Source: Allium sativum
Lineage: Eukaryota; Streptophyta; Magnoliopsida; Asparagales; Amaryllidaceae
Direction of reading: 5' to 3'
DNA: 64,000 bases
Assembly (NCBI GenBank): GCA_030737875.1
Contig: CM060915.1
Span: forward strand, 634,944,786 to 635,008,785
The position numbers and the translations under genes are program-made. Under the pieces are notes generated by a model. That model was not told the origin of the DNA. It saw only the letters and a program-made list of their open reading frames with translations, and made no database searches. Each line of letters opens with the position of its first letter. Positions within the stretch are counted from its first letter, which is position 1. Shown here piece after piece: positions 25,210-36,083 of this stretch.

Positions 25210-25844
25210 TGTAACGACCCGCATTCTGCGCATCATAGGATCGTAGAATATTTATTTCTTTCACATACGAAGTCGTATGGTCATGTAACTTTGGGAGACG
25301 ACTATTGGGGTCATTTCCCATGTTCATGATTTTTCCCGATTTTTAAATGACCATTTTACCCCTAGTTGGCACTGTTTTGGCCATAACTTTTGACTGGAAA
25401 TGAATTTTGACCTGAAACCACTTCCATTGGCTTTGAATGATAGTTTCTCTTTCCGTAGAGTGGTCACATTAGCCAAACGGACTCACCGTTTGGGGGATAG
25501 GGCTGAAACAAGTTTCAGATGGAGAAAGACAGCTTAATTGGGCTTAACCGGGTGATTAGCAGCTAGGCCCAAGGGGAATTTCGGGTTTAGAGGTATAGGA
25601 GGTCTGGTTAGGGTTAGGTTATCACTTTCATTTTCAGTTTTGAGCCGCCACAAACCTTCTTGAGACCTTAGTAATGGCTTCCTACATCTAAAACACCCCA
25701 AATCACTCTCTAATTGAAGATTAGGCTTAGCAACACCAAATTAAGGAGAAAAAGCACCAAAGCAAGGTTGGAGCTGCTGTTAGACATCAGTATTCGCCCC
25801 AAATCAGAGGAGTTTCAGTTCTGAGGATTTCATTTGTGGCCAAG

Positions 25845-25850
25845 GTGAGT
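25845..25850 (+). other. Candidate splice donor in chromovirus A LTR
   Basis: CCAAG/GTGAGT fits the plant 5' splice-site consensus closely. With the acceptor at 27977 it would define a 2133-nt leader intron that removes most of R-U5 and the primer site. It is repeated in the 3' LTR at 33152. Confidence 0.5.
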
Positions 25851-26236
25851 GATTTGCATAGTTTTTGCACTAATTACGGTAATTAAGGGTAATTAGTGAA
25901 GATTAGCGAATTTATACGTAAATAAATTCTGGAAAAATTCTTAAAATTCTAAAATAATGTTTTAAGGCTCTGTTAGAAATTTGGGTTAATTTCGATGTGT
26001 TTTGCTAATTGTATGCTTAAACATGATTAAGAAGGATTATAGGAAAATGTGAGGTTTTAACCACTTTTGATCCATTTTGGTTCATTTGAATTGTTGTTAT
26101 GGTGTTTGCAATTGATGTTATATGTTGCTGTGACAGTTTGACATGAATTATGATTGATTAGAATAGTTAGATTTGTCAAAAACGGCGTCGAATGGCGTAG
26201 AAAGCTCGCTGGAAAGTTGCAGAAGTGTGCAGGCTC

Positions 26237-26690
26237 CGAACCGGTTCGGATCGGAGAAAGGGGTCGGATCGGACTAGGGAACTGACCAAGGGAATCCGAA
26301 CTGGATGAGGACTTGCCACTGGAAGAAGTTTGGCAGGAAGGAAGGCCATTGCTTAGAGTTGGAGTTGGACAGGAGATCGGATCGGAGCGGTGGAGCGGAT
26401 CGGATCGGAGTAAGCTAGGGAACGGAGCGGATCGGATCGGAAGAGAGATTGGAGGCCAGATCGGATCGACTTGGAGATGCAGGGCTCGGATCGGAAGCAA
26501 AGAAGAAATAAGCTAGGGACTGGAGCGCTGGAGAGAAGGACACCCGACCCGACCTGGAGGAGGACCCCGACCCGACCCGGAGCGAAGTAACCGACCCGAA
26601 TCGAATGAAAGAAGGCAAGGAGAAGGACCCGAACCCAGAGGAAGGTGGCACTCCGAACCGAACCGAGCATGGGTGACCGAACCAAACCGA
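26237..26690. repeat. GATCGG/ACCCGACC low-complexity block in chromovirus A LTR
   Basis: About ten GATCGG hexamers, often in pairs such as CGGATCGGATCGGAG, lie in 26241-26500. The right half is rich in ACCCGACC and CCGAACC. The block is far richer in G+C and CpG than the rest of the LTR. The same block lies at 33544-33997 in the 3' LTR. Confidence 0.85.
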
Positions 26691-27300
26691 ATTTTAGAGC
26701 TGCTACTGCACGACAACTTTTCTGAAGACCCACTCCAATTCGACCAAACCCGAGATGCAAGGGAAGCTCAAATGAGAAGTTAGAGCTTAAGATTCAGATA
26801 GGAATCAACAAGTTCGCTTCATGATTGGGCTTTGCTGCGGGACGCGTGCCAAGGAGTTATCGACACCTATAGCTTTGGACCACTATGGTAGGAGGTACGA
26901 AGGCGGATTCAGGGCCATTATGGCATCGGTAGAACCAAGGGCTACGACCAATGAAGTGGGTCATTGAAATGTTTGGTCATGACTCCAAGTGTTTGGCTTG
27001 GTCACAGCAGGGTTTCTACAAGTCGGGATTTGTCGTTACCTCAGTTTGTCTAGTGTTCCAAAGTGGTAGATGTCGTACGCTTTACGCACTGAGTGAGAGA
27101 CGTGAGGATGGTTGCTATGTTTGATTGTTTGACATACACACCCCACCCCCGTATTCTTACACTATTTATTATGGCACCTTGGAGTATTGTACGGTATGTG
27201 GTACTAACTCTTTGGTTGCAGGTCCAGGTTCAGGTATGGTTTAGTATACCTGTTATTATTCTGTTTAGATGCTTATCGCTCATACCAGGCTTTATGTCTG

Positions 27301-27336
27301 ACCCAGAGTTTTATGTCTCCTCTTATTACTCTGGGT
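27301..27336 (+). other. U5 stem-loop of chromovirus A
   Basis: ACCCAGAGT (27301-27309) and ACTCTGGGT (27328-27336) are perfect 9-bp complementary arms around an 18-nt loop. Similar arms occur in the LTRs of both LARDs. Function is unknown; RNA 3' end formation, dimerisation or packaging are possible. Confidence 0.6.
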
Positions 27337-27783
27337 GCTCACACGAGCAGACTAGAGACAGGTTAGCTGGTGATGCACGGGTAGATGATCCGGAGACGAG
27401 CAGGAGGCTTCCACGTAATATATATAGTATTCTCCCTGTGTTGTTGAAGATCACTGCTTGGGCATTGTTGGTGTATCTTCTATTTTAGCTTTCTTTTGTT
27501 TAGAGACAGTAAATTTGGAGAGTTGTAATAAGCTGTATTTGGATTTCCGCTGCTTTGAGATTGATGTTGGTTTTAGTTATCAGCTTATGCACTGTCTCGC
27601 CTGTTTTGTGTCAAGTATATTATTATTATATTTTATTCCATGCGCTGTGAGACATCCTACAGGTTTCTGGATTAGTTCATTCCCTTCTTTTCTTTCTTAT
27701 GACGACCGTCTTGTGCTAGTCGGGCATGTGTACAGCGCACTTCTGGAGGAAATGCAGGCTGGTGCGAGGCGGGCCGTCACACT

Positions 27784-27795
27784 TGGTATCAGAGC
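27784..27795 (+). other. Primer-binding site, chromovirus A
   Basis: TGGTATCAGAGC, two bases after the LTR end, complementary to initiator tRNA-Met. A leader of about 190 bp follows, ending in CCTTTTTCAG just before gag. Confidence 0.95.
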
Positions 27796-27967
27796 TCTAG
27801 GTTGCGTAGTTAACCTAGGGAAGTTATCAGGGAGAGATATAATACGTATACGAGAGAGCGTATTTGTGATTACTTTGGTTTTTAAGAAGCTATATATATA
27901 TATACTATTAGTAGTATAAGGATGAAGTCGTACTGCACTAGCACCACTATGGAATCGTTAATCATTT

Positions 27968-27977
27968 CCTTTTTCAG
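27968..27977 (+). other. Candidate splice acceptor before gag of chromovirus A
   Basis: CCTTTTTCAG is a pyrimidine tract plus AG, seven bases before the ATG at 27985. Element E has TTTTTGTTTCAG one base before its gag ATG, so the arrangement recurs in two families. Confidence 0.5.
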
Positions 27978-27984
27978 ATTGACG

Positions 27985-30900
27985 ATGAGCCGAGATACTA
28001 GAGGTGCTGGTAGGGGAGCTAATAATGGGATTGCTGCTGACATGAGGACGATGTTTACAGACCTCATGAGAGAGATGCTTAGGGATGTGCAGAGGGCAGC
28101 TCCCAATGGTGGAAATGGTGGTGGTCCAATAGTGCAGGCGCCAAGAGTCGACTTCGCCAAGCTGAATAAGGATTATACTAGTCTTGGTGGGAAGTCATTC
28201 CATGGAACGGAGTCGGCTACGGACGTTCAGGATTGGTTGGATAGTTGCGAACGTATCTTCGAGGATTTGGGCATCGAGGATGCGATGAAGAGAAAGCTAG
28301 CGTCCCGTCAGCTGCAAGGGCGGGCAATGAATTGGTGGAATGCTATAAAGGCAGCTACTCCCGAAGACCAGATTACTTGGGAGCAGTTTAAAGCTCGCTT
28401 TAGTGAGAAGTTCATTCCAGCTGCTCAGAAGTCAATGTTGTTTAAGAAATTCTTGGAGCTCAAGCAGAATGGCAGAGCTGTCTCGGAATATATTGCTGAA
28501 TTTGACACTTTGTCAAAATACGGGTTATCTCTTATTGATACTGCCGAGAAAAAGAATGAGAAATTCATAACTGGTTTGGATCAGTACTTGGGGGAAAAAC
28601 TTATTAACCACATCGATGAGACGTTTGAATCGATTGTGGGGAAAGCATTAAGATCAGAAAGTCTCTACCCTAAGTCGAAGACTGAGGTTGCATCTGCAGA
28701 AGAGCCAAAGCCACAAGCAAGTGGTGGAGGCAAGGGTGTTTCCCAGAATAAGAGGAAGCAGAACCAAGCTAAGGATGGCCAGAAGAAAAAGAATAAGCAA
28801 GATGTGGAGTGCTTCAGCTGTGGTAAGAAGGGCCATTATGCTAGTAATTGTCGGGCCAAGCCAGCGGATAGGAAGTGCTTCAACTGTGGCCAAATGGGAC
28901 ATCACAAGGACAAGTGTCCACAGCCCCCTAAGGAAAAGCAAATGGTGAAAGCATATGCTCTTAATGCTATTCCTTCTTCGTCGAATGCCCCAACTGCGGC
29001 GGAGAAGGGTAAGAGTGTCGTCATTCAAGGTATGCTTTCTGTTTATGATGTTCCTGTTAGAGTTTTGTTTGATACCGGAGCTTCCAGTTCTTTCATATCT
29101 AGTGACCTGGTAGATAGGTTGGGATTGGAGCCCGAGATTGTCGATAGACCTTTAGTAGTGACGAACCCGATTGGTGGTTCGACTAGTCTTAGCATGATTT
29201 GTCGTAATGTGGTTCTATCGAGTCATGGATGCATGTTTGTTTGTGATTGCTTTGTTTTGGGCTTTACTGGGTTTGGCATTATTTTGGGAGTAGATTGGCT
29301 CCAAAGACACGGGGTGGTGGTAGACTGTGAGGGCTTGTTGGTGACAGCTAGAGCGGATGATGGGCGGAGGATAGTGTTTGGTGGTCTACCCAGTAAGGGG
29401 GTATTGGCTAGTTTTCTAAACTCCCTCGGCATTCCGCATAGTGAGTTGTCAGGTTTGCCCGTGGTTGGCCAGTATCCGGATATTTTCGAAGAAGTGACCG
29501 GACTTCCACCACACCGAGAGATTGAGTTTCGTATTGATTTGGTAAAAGATGCCAGACCTATAGTGATGCCACTTCGTCGTATGGCACCAAGGGAGCAGCG
29601 AGAGCTCGAGGTGCAAGTCAGCGATCTTTTGAAGAAGGGATTTATCAGAAGGAGTGTTTCTGAATGGGGAGCACCAGTCGTGTTTGCTACCAAGGCGGAT
29701 GGTTCCCTTCGTTTGTGTGTAGACTACCGCGAGTTGAATAAAGTGACGAGGAAGAACAAGTATCCTCTACCGCGGATAGATGATTTGTTTGACCAGTTGA
29801 GTGGCGCGAGAGTATTTTCTCAGTTGGATCTCGCGACAGGTTTTCATCAGCTTAGAGTGGAAGCTGAGAGTATAGCTAAAACGGCATTTCGAACGCCGTC
29901 TGGATTTTATGAATGGTTGGTTATGCCATTTGGGCTGACTAATGCCCCGGCATATTTTGTGGACCTTATGAATAGAGTATTCAGAGATCAGCTGAATAAG
30001 TCTGTCCTTGTGTTCGTTGATGATATTTTGGTCTATTCAAGGACAGAGGAGGAACACAAGGAACATTTAAGAGTAGCGATGGAGGTGTTGAGAAAACACC
30101 AATTGAAAGCAAAGTTTTCTAAGTGTCACTTCTGGAAAAGGGAAGTGAGGTTCTTGGGCCATGTTGTATCAGAGAGTGGTATTGCCGTGGACCCAGCAAA
30201 GGTGGCTACGGTACAAGATTGGCCTACGCCCAAGAATGCAACAGATGTAAGAAGTTTCTTGGGATTAGCGGGATATTATCGTAAGTTTATCCAAGGTTTC
30301 TCCAAGATAGCAGCATCATTGACTCAGTTGACAAAGAAGAATCAAGCTTTTGTCTGGGATGAGAGGTGCGAGAATGCATTCAGAAGTCTAAAGGACAAGT
30401 TGACAAGCGCACCGGTGTTAGTCATTCCTAAGGGGGATGAAGAGATGACGGTATACACGGATGCCTGTGGTACCGGACTGGGTGCTGTATTGATGCAAGG
30501 CGGTAGGGTTGTAGCTTATGCAAGTCGGCAATTGAAACCGCACGAGAGAAGATACCCTACCCATGATTTAGAATTGGCAGCGATCGTGTTCGCGTTAAAG
30601 ATGTGGAGACACTATCTCTTGGGAGAAAGGTTTGAGCTGTTTACAGATCATAAGTCGTTGAAGTACCTCTTCTCCCAGAAGGATCTAAATCTCCGTCAGC
30701 AGAGATGGTTAGAGTTCTTAGCTTCCTATGATTTTGACATCGCATACACACCAGGAAAGGGCAATGCGGTGGCTGATGCATTGAGCAGAAGACATGCCAG
30801 CTTAGGGGCTATGTTCCTTGAATGGAAGCAACTGGAGTTTATCGCGGGGTTTGATTTCAGACCAAAGTGCGAATTGGATCCAGAAATGTTAGCGAGTTTG

Positions 30901-32361
30901 ACGGTCAGACCCACTTTGATTGAGCGGATCGGCTCTAGTCAGAGGTACGATCCTAACCTATTGGAAATCATCTCCAAGTTAGAGATGGGTATCGATGAGG
31001 AGGTGAACAAGTATGGGCTTGATCGAGAAAGGTGGCTTAGAAAGAATGGAAAGCTTGTTGTACCCAATGTCAATGGATTGAGAGATGAAGTGCTTAGAGA
31101 ATGTCATCACTCAAAGCTGACTATACACCCCGGTGGTAATAAGATGTATCGAGATATGAAGCAGGCCTACTACTGGGAAGGGATGAAACGAGACGTTGGG
31201 AAGTTTATATCCAAATGCATGAATTGCCAGCTAGTTAAAGCCGAACAAAAGAAGCCTAGTGGGTTGTTACAGCCCTTAGAAATTCCCGAATGGAAATGGG
31301 AGCAAGTCTCGATGGATTTCATCGATGGATTACCAAGGACTAGATCGGGATATGATAGCATTTGGGTAATTGTGGATCGACTAACTAAAAGTGCAAGGTT
31401 TATACCAGTCAAATCGACCAGAACGGCAACTAAGTTAGCAGAATTGTATATAAAGTGGGTAGTGAGATTTCATGGAGTACCTAAAAGCATTGTGAGCGAC
31501 CGAGACCCGTTGTTCACTAGTGGGTTTTGGAGGAGCTTGCAAGAGGCGCTAGGGTCAGAGTTACATCTCAGTACCGCATATCATCCTCAGACCGACGGTC
31601 AGACGGAAAGGGTGAATCGTATTTTGGAAGATCTCTTGAGAGCATGTATATTGGATTTTGGTGGATCATGGGATGACCATTTGCATCTAGTAGAGTTTGC
31701 ATATAATAATAGCTACCAATCCAGTATCGGTATGGCTCCATTTGAAGCTTTGTATGGAAGACCGTGCAACTCACCATCATGTTGGATAGAAACTGGCGAG
31801 AAGTTTATGCTTGGACCAGATGTGGTGAGGGAAACTTCAGATAAGATCAAGATCATTCAGCAACGAATGAAGGCAGCCCAAGATAGGCAGAAGAGTTATG
31901 CTGATAAGAGAAGAAGAGACTTAAAATTCTCCGTTGGTGACTTGGTGTTTGTCAAGATTTCTCCGTTGAAGAGCGTAATACGATTTGGCAGGAGAGGTAA
32001 ATTAGCACCAAGATTTGTTGGCCCATTCCCTGTTCTTGAACTAGTCGGGAATTTGGCATATAGAATTGACTTACCAGAGAAGATGGCAGGAGTTCACAAC
32101 GTATTTCATGTTTCCCAACTAAGGAAGTTCGTTCACGACTCAGATATGACTATTCCACCTGATCAGTTAGAGGACTTCGAAGTAGAACCCGAGGCGGTTG
32201 GGAACCGCAAGCCGGCCCGTATTGTCGAGTACGACATGAAGCAACTTCGAAGGAAGGCGGTGAAGCTAGTCAAGGTACAGTGGAGCGAGGACGAGAGTGA
32301 TTGTACTTGGGAAACAGAGGAGGACATAAGGAAAAAGTATCCAGAACTCTTTGTCTGGTAA
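27985..32361 (+). CDS. gag-pol: Chromovirus A gag-pol polyprotein (1458 aa)
   Basis: One open frame holds all retroelement functions. Using the ATG at 27985: a gag core near residues 70-200 (with the [10 protein letters not shown] and WEQFKARF regions), two zinc knuckles [14 protein letters not shown] (276) and [14 protein letters not shown] (298), aspartic protease [11 protein letters not shown] (Asp 363), RT with FVDDIL (Asp 679-680), RNase [11 protein letters not shown] (Asp 826), integrase HHCC finger from His 1041, the catalytic triad Asp 1111, Asp 1172 and Glu 1208 (D-35-E spacing), and a chromodomain at about 1410-1457. All motifs are intact. An in-frame ATG at 27922 would add 21 residues of low-complexity leader. 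I prefer 27985 because it follows the acceptor-like CAG and opens [10 protein letters not shown] single gag-pol frame is usual for Tekay/Del chromoviruses. The products copy the RNA in particles and integrate the DNA. Confidence 0.97.
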   Translation: MSRDTRGAGRGANNGIAADMRTMFTDLMREMLRDVQRAAPNGGNGGGPIVQAPRVDFAKLNKDYTSLGGKSFHGTESATDVQDWLDSCERIFEDLGIEDAMKRKLASRQLQGRAMNWWNAIKAATPEDQITWEQFKARFSEKFIPAAQKSMLFKKFLELKQNGRAVSEYIAEFDTLSKYGLSLIDTAEKKNEKFITGLDQYLGEKLINHIDETFESIVGKALRSESLYPKSKTEVASAEEPKPQASGGGKGVSQNKRKQNQAKDGQKKKNKQDVECFSCGKKGHYASNCRAKPADRKCFNCGQMGHHKDKCPQPPKEKQMVKAYALNAIPSSSNAPTAAEKGKSVVIQGMLSVYDVPVRVLFDTGASSSFISSDLVDRLGLEPEIVDRPLVVTNPIGGSTSLSMICRNVVLSSHGCMFVCDCFVLGFTGFGIILGVDWLQRHGVVVDCEGLLVTARADDGRRIVFGGLPSKGVLASFLNSLGIPHSELSGLPVVGQYPDIFEEVTGLPPHREIEFRIDLVKDARPIVMPLRRMAPREQRELEVQVSDLLKKGFIRRSVSEWGAPVVFATKADGSLRLCVDYRELNKVTRKNKYPLPRIDDLFDQLSGARVFSQLDLATGFHQLRVEAESIAKTAFRTPSGFYEWLVMPFGLTNAPAYFVDLMNRVFRDQLNKSVLVFVDDILVYSRTEEEHKEHLRVAMEVLRKHQLKAKFSKCHFWKREVRFLGHVVSESGIAVDPAKVATVQDWPTPKNATDVRSFLGLAGYYRKFIQGFSKIAASLTQLTKKNQAFVWDERCENAFRSLKDKLTSAPVLVIPKGDEEMTVYTDACGTGLGAVLMQGGRVVAYASRQLKPHERRYPTHDLELAAIVFALKMWRHYLLGERFELFTDHKSLKYLFSQKDLNLRQQRWLEFLASYDFDIAYTPGKGNAVADALSRRHASLGAMFLEWKQLEFIAGFDFRPKCELDPEMLASLTVRPTLIERIGSSQRYDPNLLEIISKLEMGIDEEVNKYGLDRERWLRKNGKLVVPNVNGLRDEVLRECHHSKLTIHPGGNKMYRDMKQAYYWEGMKRDVGKFISKCMNCQLVKAEQKKPSGLLQPLEIPEWKWEQVSMDFIDGLPRTRSGYDSIWVIVDRLTKSARFIPVKSTRTATKLAELYIKWVVRFHGVPKSIVSDRDPLFTSGFWRSLQEALGSELHLSTAYHPQTDGQTERVNRILEDLLRACILDFGGSWDDHLHLVEFAYNNSYQSSIGMAPFEALYGRPCNSPSCWIETGEKFMLGPDVVRETSDKIKIIQQRMKAAQDRQKSYADKRRRDLKFSVGDLVFVKISPLKSVIRFGRRGKLAPRFVGPFPVLELVGNLAYRIDLPEKMAGVHNVFHVSQLRKFVHDSDMTIPPDQLEDFEVEPEAVGNRKPARIVEYDMKQLRRKAVKLVKVQWSEDESDCTWETEEDIRKKYPELFVW

Positions 32362-32502
32362 GATTTTGACTTCGATTTAGTTCTCCGCATGCTAGGATAG
32401 ACTTGTTTGCTTGTTTTGCATGTTTGATTGTTATATGTGGTTGTTAGGCATGCGGGATCCTTTGTATGTGTTGGGTTAAGTAATTTCGGGGACGAAATTT
32501 CT
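32362..32502 (+). other. 3' untranslated region of chromovirus A
   Basis: Short spacer between the polyprotein stop and the purine tract. It contains AATTTCGGGGACGAAATTT just before the tract, a block shared with B and LARD-1. Confidence 0.8.
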
Positions 32503-32516
32503 TAAGGGGGGGAGAG
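32503..32516 (+). other. Polypurine tract, chromovirus A
   Basis: TAAGGGGGGGAGAG-type purine run directly before the 3' LTR. Confidence 0.93.
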
Positions 32517-35088
32517 TGTAACGACCCGCATTCTGCGCATCATAGGATCGTAGAATATTTATTTCTTTCACATACGAAGTCGTATGGTCATGTAACTTTG
32601 GGAGACGACTATTGGGGTCATTTCCCATGTTCATGATTTTTCCCGATTTTTAAATGACCATTTTACCCCTAGTTGGCACTGTTTTGGCCATAACTTTTGA
32701 CTGGAAATGAATTTTGACCTGAAACCACTTCCATTGGCTTTGAATGATAGTTTCTCTTTCCGTAGAGTGGTCACATTAGCCAAACGGACTCACCGTTTGG
32801 GGGATAGGGCTGAAACAAGTTTCAGATGGAGAAAGACAGCTTAATTGGGCTTAACCGGGTGATTAGCAGCTAGGCCCAAGGGGAATTTCGGGTTTAGAGG
32901 TATAGGAGGTCTGGTTAGGGTTAGGTTATCACTTTCATTTTCAGTTTTGAGCCGCCACAAACCTTCTTGAGACCTTAGTAATGGCTTCCTACATCTAAAA
33001 CACCCCAAATCACTCTCTAATTGAAGATTAGGCTTAGCAACACCAAATTAAGGAGAAAAAGCACCAAAGCAAGGTTGGAGCTGCTGTTAGACATCAGTAT
33101 TCGCCCCAAATCAGAGGAGTTTCAGTTCTGAGGATTTCATTTGTGGCCAAGGTGAGTGATTTGCATAGTTTTTGCACTAATTACGGTAATTAAGGGTAAT
33201 TAGTGAAGATTAGCGAATTTATACGTAAATAAATTCTGGAAAAATTCTTAAAATTCTAAAATAATGTTTTAAGGCTCTGTTAGAAATTTGGGTTAATTTC
33301 GATGTGTTTTGCTAATTGTATGCTTAAACATGATTAAGAAGGATTATAGGAAAATGTGAGGTTTTAACCACTTTTGATCCATTTTGGTTCATTTGAATTG
33401 TTGTTATGGTGTTTGCAATTGATGTTATATGTTGCTGTGACAGTTTGACATGAATTATGATTGATTAGAATAGTTAGATTTGTCAAAAACGGCGTCGAAT
33501 GGCGTAGAAAGCTCGCTGGAAAGTTGCAGAAGTGTGCAGGCTCCGAACCGGTTCGGATCGGAGAAAGGGGTCGGATCGGACTAGGGAACTGACCAAGGGA
33601 ATCCGAACTGGATGAGGACTTGCCACTGGAAGAAGTTTGGCAGGAAGGAAGGCCATTGCTTAGAGTTGGAGTTGGACAGGAGATCGGATCGGAGCGGTGG
33701 AGCGGATCGGATCGGAGTAAGCTAGGGAACGGAGCGGATCGGATCGGAAGAGAGATTGGAGGCCAGATCGGATCGACTTGGAGATGCAGGGCTCGGATCG
33801 GAAGCAAAGAAGAAATAAGCTAGGGACTGGAGCGCTGGAGAGAAGGACACCCGACCCGACCTGGAGGAGGACCCCGACCCGACCCGGAGCGAAGTAACCG
33901 ACCCGAATCGAATGAAAGAAGGCAAGGAGAAGGACCCGAACCCAGAGGAAGGTGGCACTCCGAACCGAACCGAGCATGGGTGACCGAACCAAACCGAATT
34001 TTAGAGCTGCTACTGCACGACAACTTTTCTGAAGACCCACTCCAATTCGACCAAACCCGAGATGCAAGGGAAGCTCAAATGAGAAGTTAGAGCTTAAGAT
34101 TCAGATAGGAATCAACAAGTTCGCTTCATGATTGGGCTTTGCTGCGGGACGCGTGCCAAGGAGTTATCGACACCTATAGCTTTGGACCACTATGGTAGGA
34201 GGTACGAAGGCGGATTCAGGGCCATTATGGCATCGGTAGAACCAAGGGCTACGACCAATGAAGTGGGTCATTGAAATGTTTGGTCATGACTCCAAGTGTT
34301 TGGCTTGGTCACAGCAGGGTTTCTACAAGTCGGGATTTGTCGTTACCTCAGTTTGTCTAGTGTTCCAAAGTGGTAGATGTCGTACGCTTTACGCACTGAG
34401 TGAGAGACGTGAGGATGGTTGCTATGTTTGATTGTTTGACATACACACCCCACCCCCGTATTCTTACACTATTTATTATGGCACCTTGGAGTATTGTACG
34501 GTATGTGGTACTAACTCTTTGGTTGCAGGTCCAGGTTCAGGTATGGTTTAGTATACCTGTTATTATTCTGTTTAGATGCTTATCGCTCATACCAGGCTTT
34601 ATGTCTGACCCAGAGTTTTATGTCTCCTCTTATTACTCTGGGTGCTCACACGAGCAGACTAGAGACAGGTTAGCTGGTGATGCACGGGTAGATGATCCGG
34701 AGACGAGCAGGAGGCTTCCACGTAATATATATAGTATTCTCCCTGTGTTGTTGAAGATCACTGCTTGGGCATTGTTGGTGTATCTTCTATTTTAGCTTTC
34801 TTTTGTTTAGAGACAGTAAATTTGGAGAGTTGTAATAAGCTGTATTTGGATTTCCGCTGCTTTGAGATTGATGTTGGTTTTAGTTATCAGCTTATGCACT
34901 GTCTCGCCTGTTTTGTGTCAAGTATATTATTATTATATTTTATTCCATGCGCTGTGAGACATCCTACAGGTTTCTGGATTAGTTCATTCCCTTCTTTTCT
35001 TTCTTATGACGACCGTCTTGTGCTAGTCGGGCATGTGTACAGCGCACTTCTGGAGGAAATGCAGGCTGGTGCGAGGCGGGCCGTCACA
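32517..35088 (+). repeat. Chromovirus A 3' LTR, 2572 bp
   Basis: Offset exactly 7307 bp from the 5' LTR along its whole length, with no indel and no substitution noticed. It is followed by CTTTG, the right target duplication. Confidence 0.97.
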
Positions 35089-35296
35089 CTTTGCCACAAA
35101 CTTGCTCCTTACATTGTTTTCATACACAATTGTTCAATAGGCTTGCATCAATCAATTTATGCCACAAACATCAATACATAAGTCATGATAGAACCATCAC
35201 AATACATAGAATTTTATACAATACAATAACACAATTCTATTTTCATTTACATCGAATTACATCACAATTTTTATTCATATTCTGAAAGGTCACTAT

Positions 35297-35302
35297 ACTT
35301 AC
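35297..35302 (-). other. Candidate splice donor in LTR of B
   Basis: Minus-strand TTGTAAGTATAG, about 230 nt downstream of the TATA box. The same motif is at the same place in element E (43906) and in the left LTR of B, so it is kept across the family. Confidence 0.45.
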
Positions 35303-35536
35303 AACGAATGCAGAATCTTGAATTCTGGATTCTGAATTCTGAATTCTGAAATTGAGATGCGCTCCTTTGGGTAGACTAACGTTGCAATGATAAATTTGAT
35401 TTACACTTTAATCTTCTTCTTAGTTTGATTCGTCTCTAGGCCTTTCTCTCTTGACGACTATGTTCAATTCCTCCCTAGCAGCATGACGACTCCTTTCTCA
35501 TTTTTTTGTGTGAATTTTCAGTTGAGACTTAGGGTG

Positions 35537-35544
35537 TATTTATA
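35537..35544 (-). promoter_or_regulatory. TATA box of chromovirus B 5' LTR
   Basis: TATAAATA on the minus strand, matching the position of TATAAATA in both LTRs of E. Confidence 0.65.
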
Positions 35545-35691
35545 GATTTTTAAGTTGTTTTGAACCGTCAGATGAAGACAGGAGGAATCTAGGCCATTCA
35601 AAGTTTAGAGAGCCAATCAAGAGGTGACACGTCAGCCCTAGTGACACACAGAGCCACAGAAATTCGAGCCAGAGCCAGACCTGACCAGGCA

Positions 35692-35800
35692 GGTCGACAC
35701 CCAGGTCGACACTATGGTCGACCTGGGGGGGACCAGGTCGACACTATGGTCGACCTGGGGTGACCAGGTCGACACCATGGTCGACCCTATGGTTGACCTG
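35692..35800. repeat. GTCGAC palindrome array in LTR U3 (B, right)
   Basis: Eight GGTCGAC-type sites (one mutated to GGTTGAC) in about 110 bp, against six in the left LTR. The units GGTCGACACTATGGTCGACC occur twice, separated by CTGGGGGGGACCA, so the array has grown or shrunk by about one 30-bp unit. Confidence 0.8.
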
Positions 35801-36078
35801 GTCTCTGGGCGGGAATTTTCCCGCCCAGCCCAGTTTGAACCTGAATTTCGAATTTTGAATTTAAAACTGAGCTGTTTGAATTTTAAACTTTATTCTGAAA
35901 CTTCCGAAGGCCATAACTCCTTCATACGGAGTCCGATTCGCGCAAACTCGGACTCTATCTCAAGAAGAATTCCGAGACGAACGCAATGGGTTAACCCGTT
36001 TCCCTTAATTCTTTCATTTAGAATTAATTGCACTTTAATTTGTGAAGCTTAACGTTATAGAATTCACGGGGTGTTACA

Positions 36079-36083
36079 ATAAT
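36079..36083. repeat. Target-site duplication of chromovirus B, right copy
   Basis: ATAAT, matching 14921-14925. Confidence 0.85.

Larger units (their letters stand above)
25210..27781 (+). repeat. Chromovirus A 5' LTR, 2572 bp
   Basis: Runs from TGTAACGACC to GCCGTCACA. It contains a candidate splice donor at 25845, a GATCGG-rich block (26237-26500) followed by an ACCCGACC-rich block (to about 26690), and the U5 stem-loop (27301-27336). No convincing TATA box was seen. Open frames of 60-150 codons on both strands arise from the short repeats and are not considered genes. Confidence 0.95.
25210..35088 (+). mobile_element. Chromovirus A (Ty3/gypsy, Tekay/Del-like), complete and intact, 9879 bp
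   Basis: Two LTRs of exactly 2572 bp (25210-27781 and 32517-35088) flank one uninterrupted gag-pol frame. Ends are TGTAACGACC and GGGCCGTCACA. There is a tRNA-Met primer site (27784), a purine tract (32503-32516) and a 5-bp duplication (CTTTG). No difference between the LTRs was noticed, and every open frame in one recurs unchanged in the other. Since LTRs are made identical at insertion, this copy is very young. It carries all parts expected of an autonomous element. The C-terminal chromodomain suggests targeting to heterochromatin, in keeping with its place inside another element. Confidence 0.97.
14926..36078 (-). mobile_element. Chromovirus B (Ty3/gypsy), minus strand, interrupted by chromovirus A
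   Basis: Two LTRs, 14926-17996 and 23096-36078 (the latter split by a 9.9 kb insertion), flank a gag-pol region on the minus strand. Ends are TGTAACACCC and GGGTGTTTCA-like. A TGGTATCAGAGC primer site lies at 23082-23093 and a purine tract at 17997-18010. Both sides carry ATAAT. Without the insertion the element is about 11.3 kb. The polyprotein ends in a chromodomain, placing it among chromoviruses, probably Tekay/Del. It is the same family as element E (43210-54426), in opposite orientation. It sits in the CACTA remnant. Frame breaks in gag and pol make it non-autonomous today. Confidence 0.92.
35089..36078 (-). repeat. Chromovirus B 5' LTR, promoter part (right of insertion)
   Basis: Continues the LTR of B after insertion A (CTTTG at 35089-35093) and ends GGGGTGTTACA at 36078. 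It carries the U3 GTCGAC array (35692-35800), the TATA box (minus-strand TATAAATA, 35537-35544) and the donor-like GTAAGT (35297-35302). Joined, the two parts give 3099 bp, against 3071 for the other LTR; the difference lies mainly in the GTCGAC array. Insertion A separates this promoter from the gag-pol region by 9.9 kb. Confidence 0.92.

Noticed and set aside
26353..26760. 135- and 147-codon minus-strand frames rich in Arg, Ser, Pro and Asp in the LTR of A (also 33660-34067)
   Set aside because: They are translations of GATCGG and CCGACC repeats. They overlap in several frames and lie in a non-coding LTR.
27093..27919. 131- and 153-codon frames in the LTR of A (also 34400-35181)
   Set aside because: No domain is recognised; they overlap U5 and the second runs through the primer site. 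Kept open only because the LTR is young.
27882..29693. Minus-strand frames opposite gag-pol of A
   Set aside because: Shadows of the real polyprotein on the other strand.
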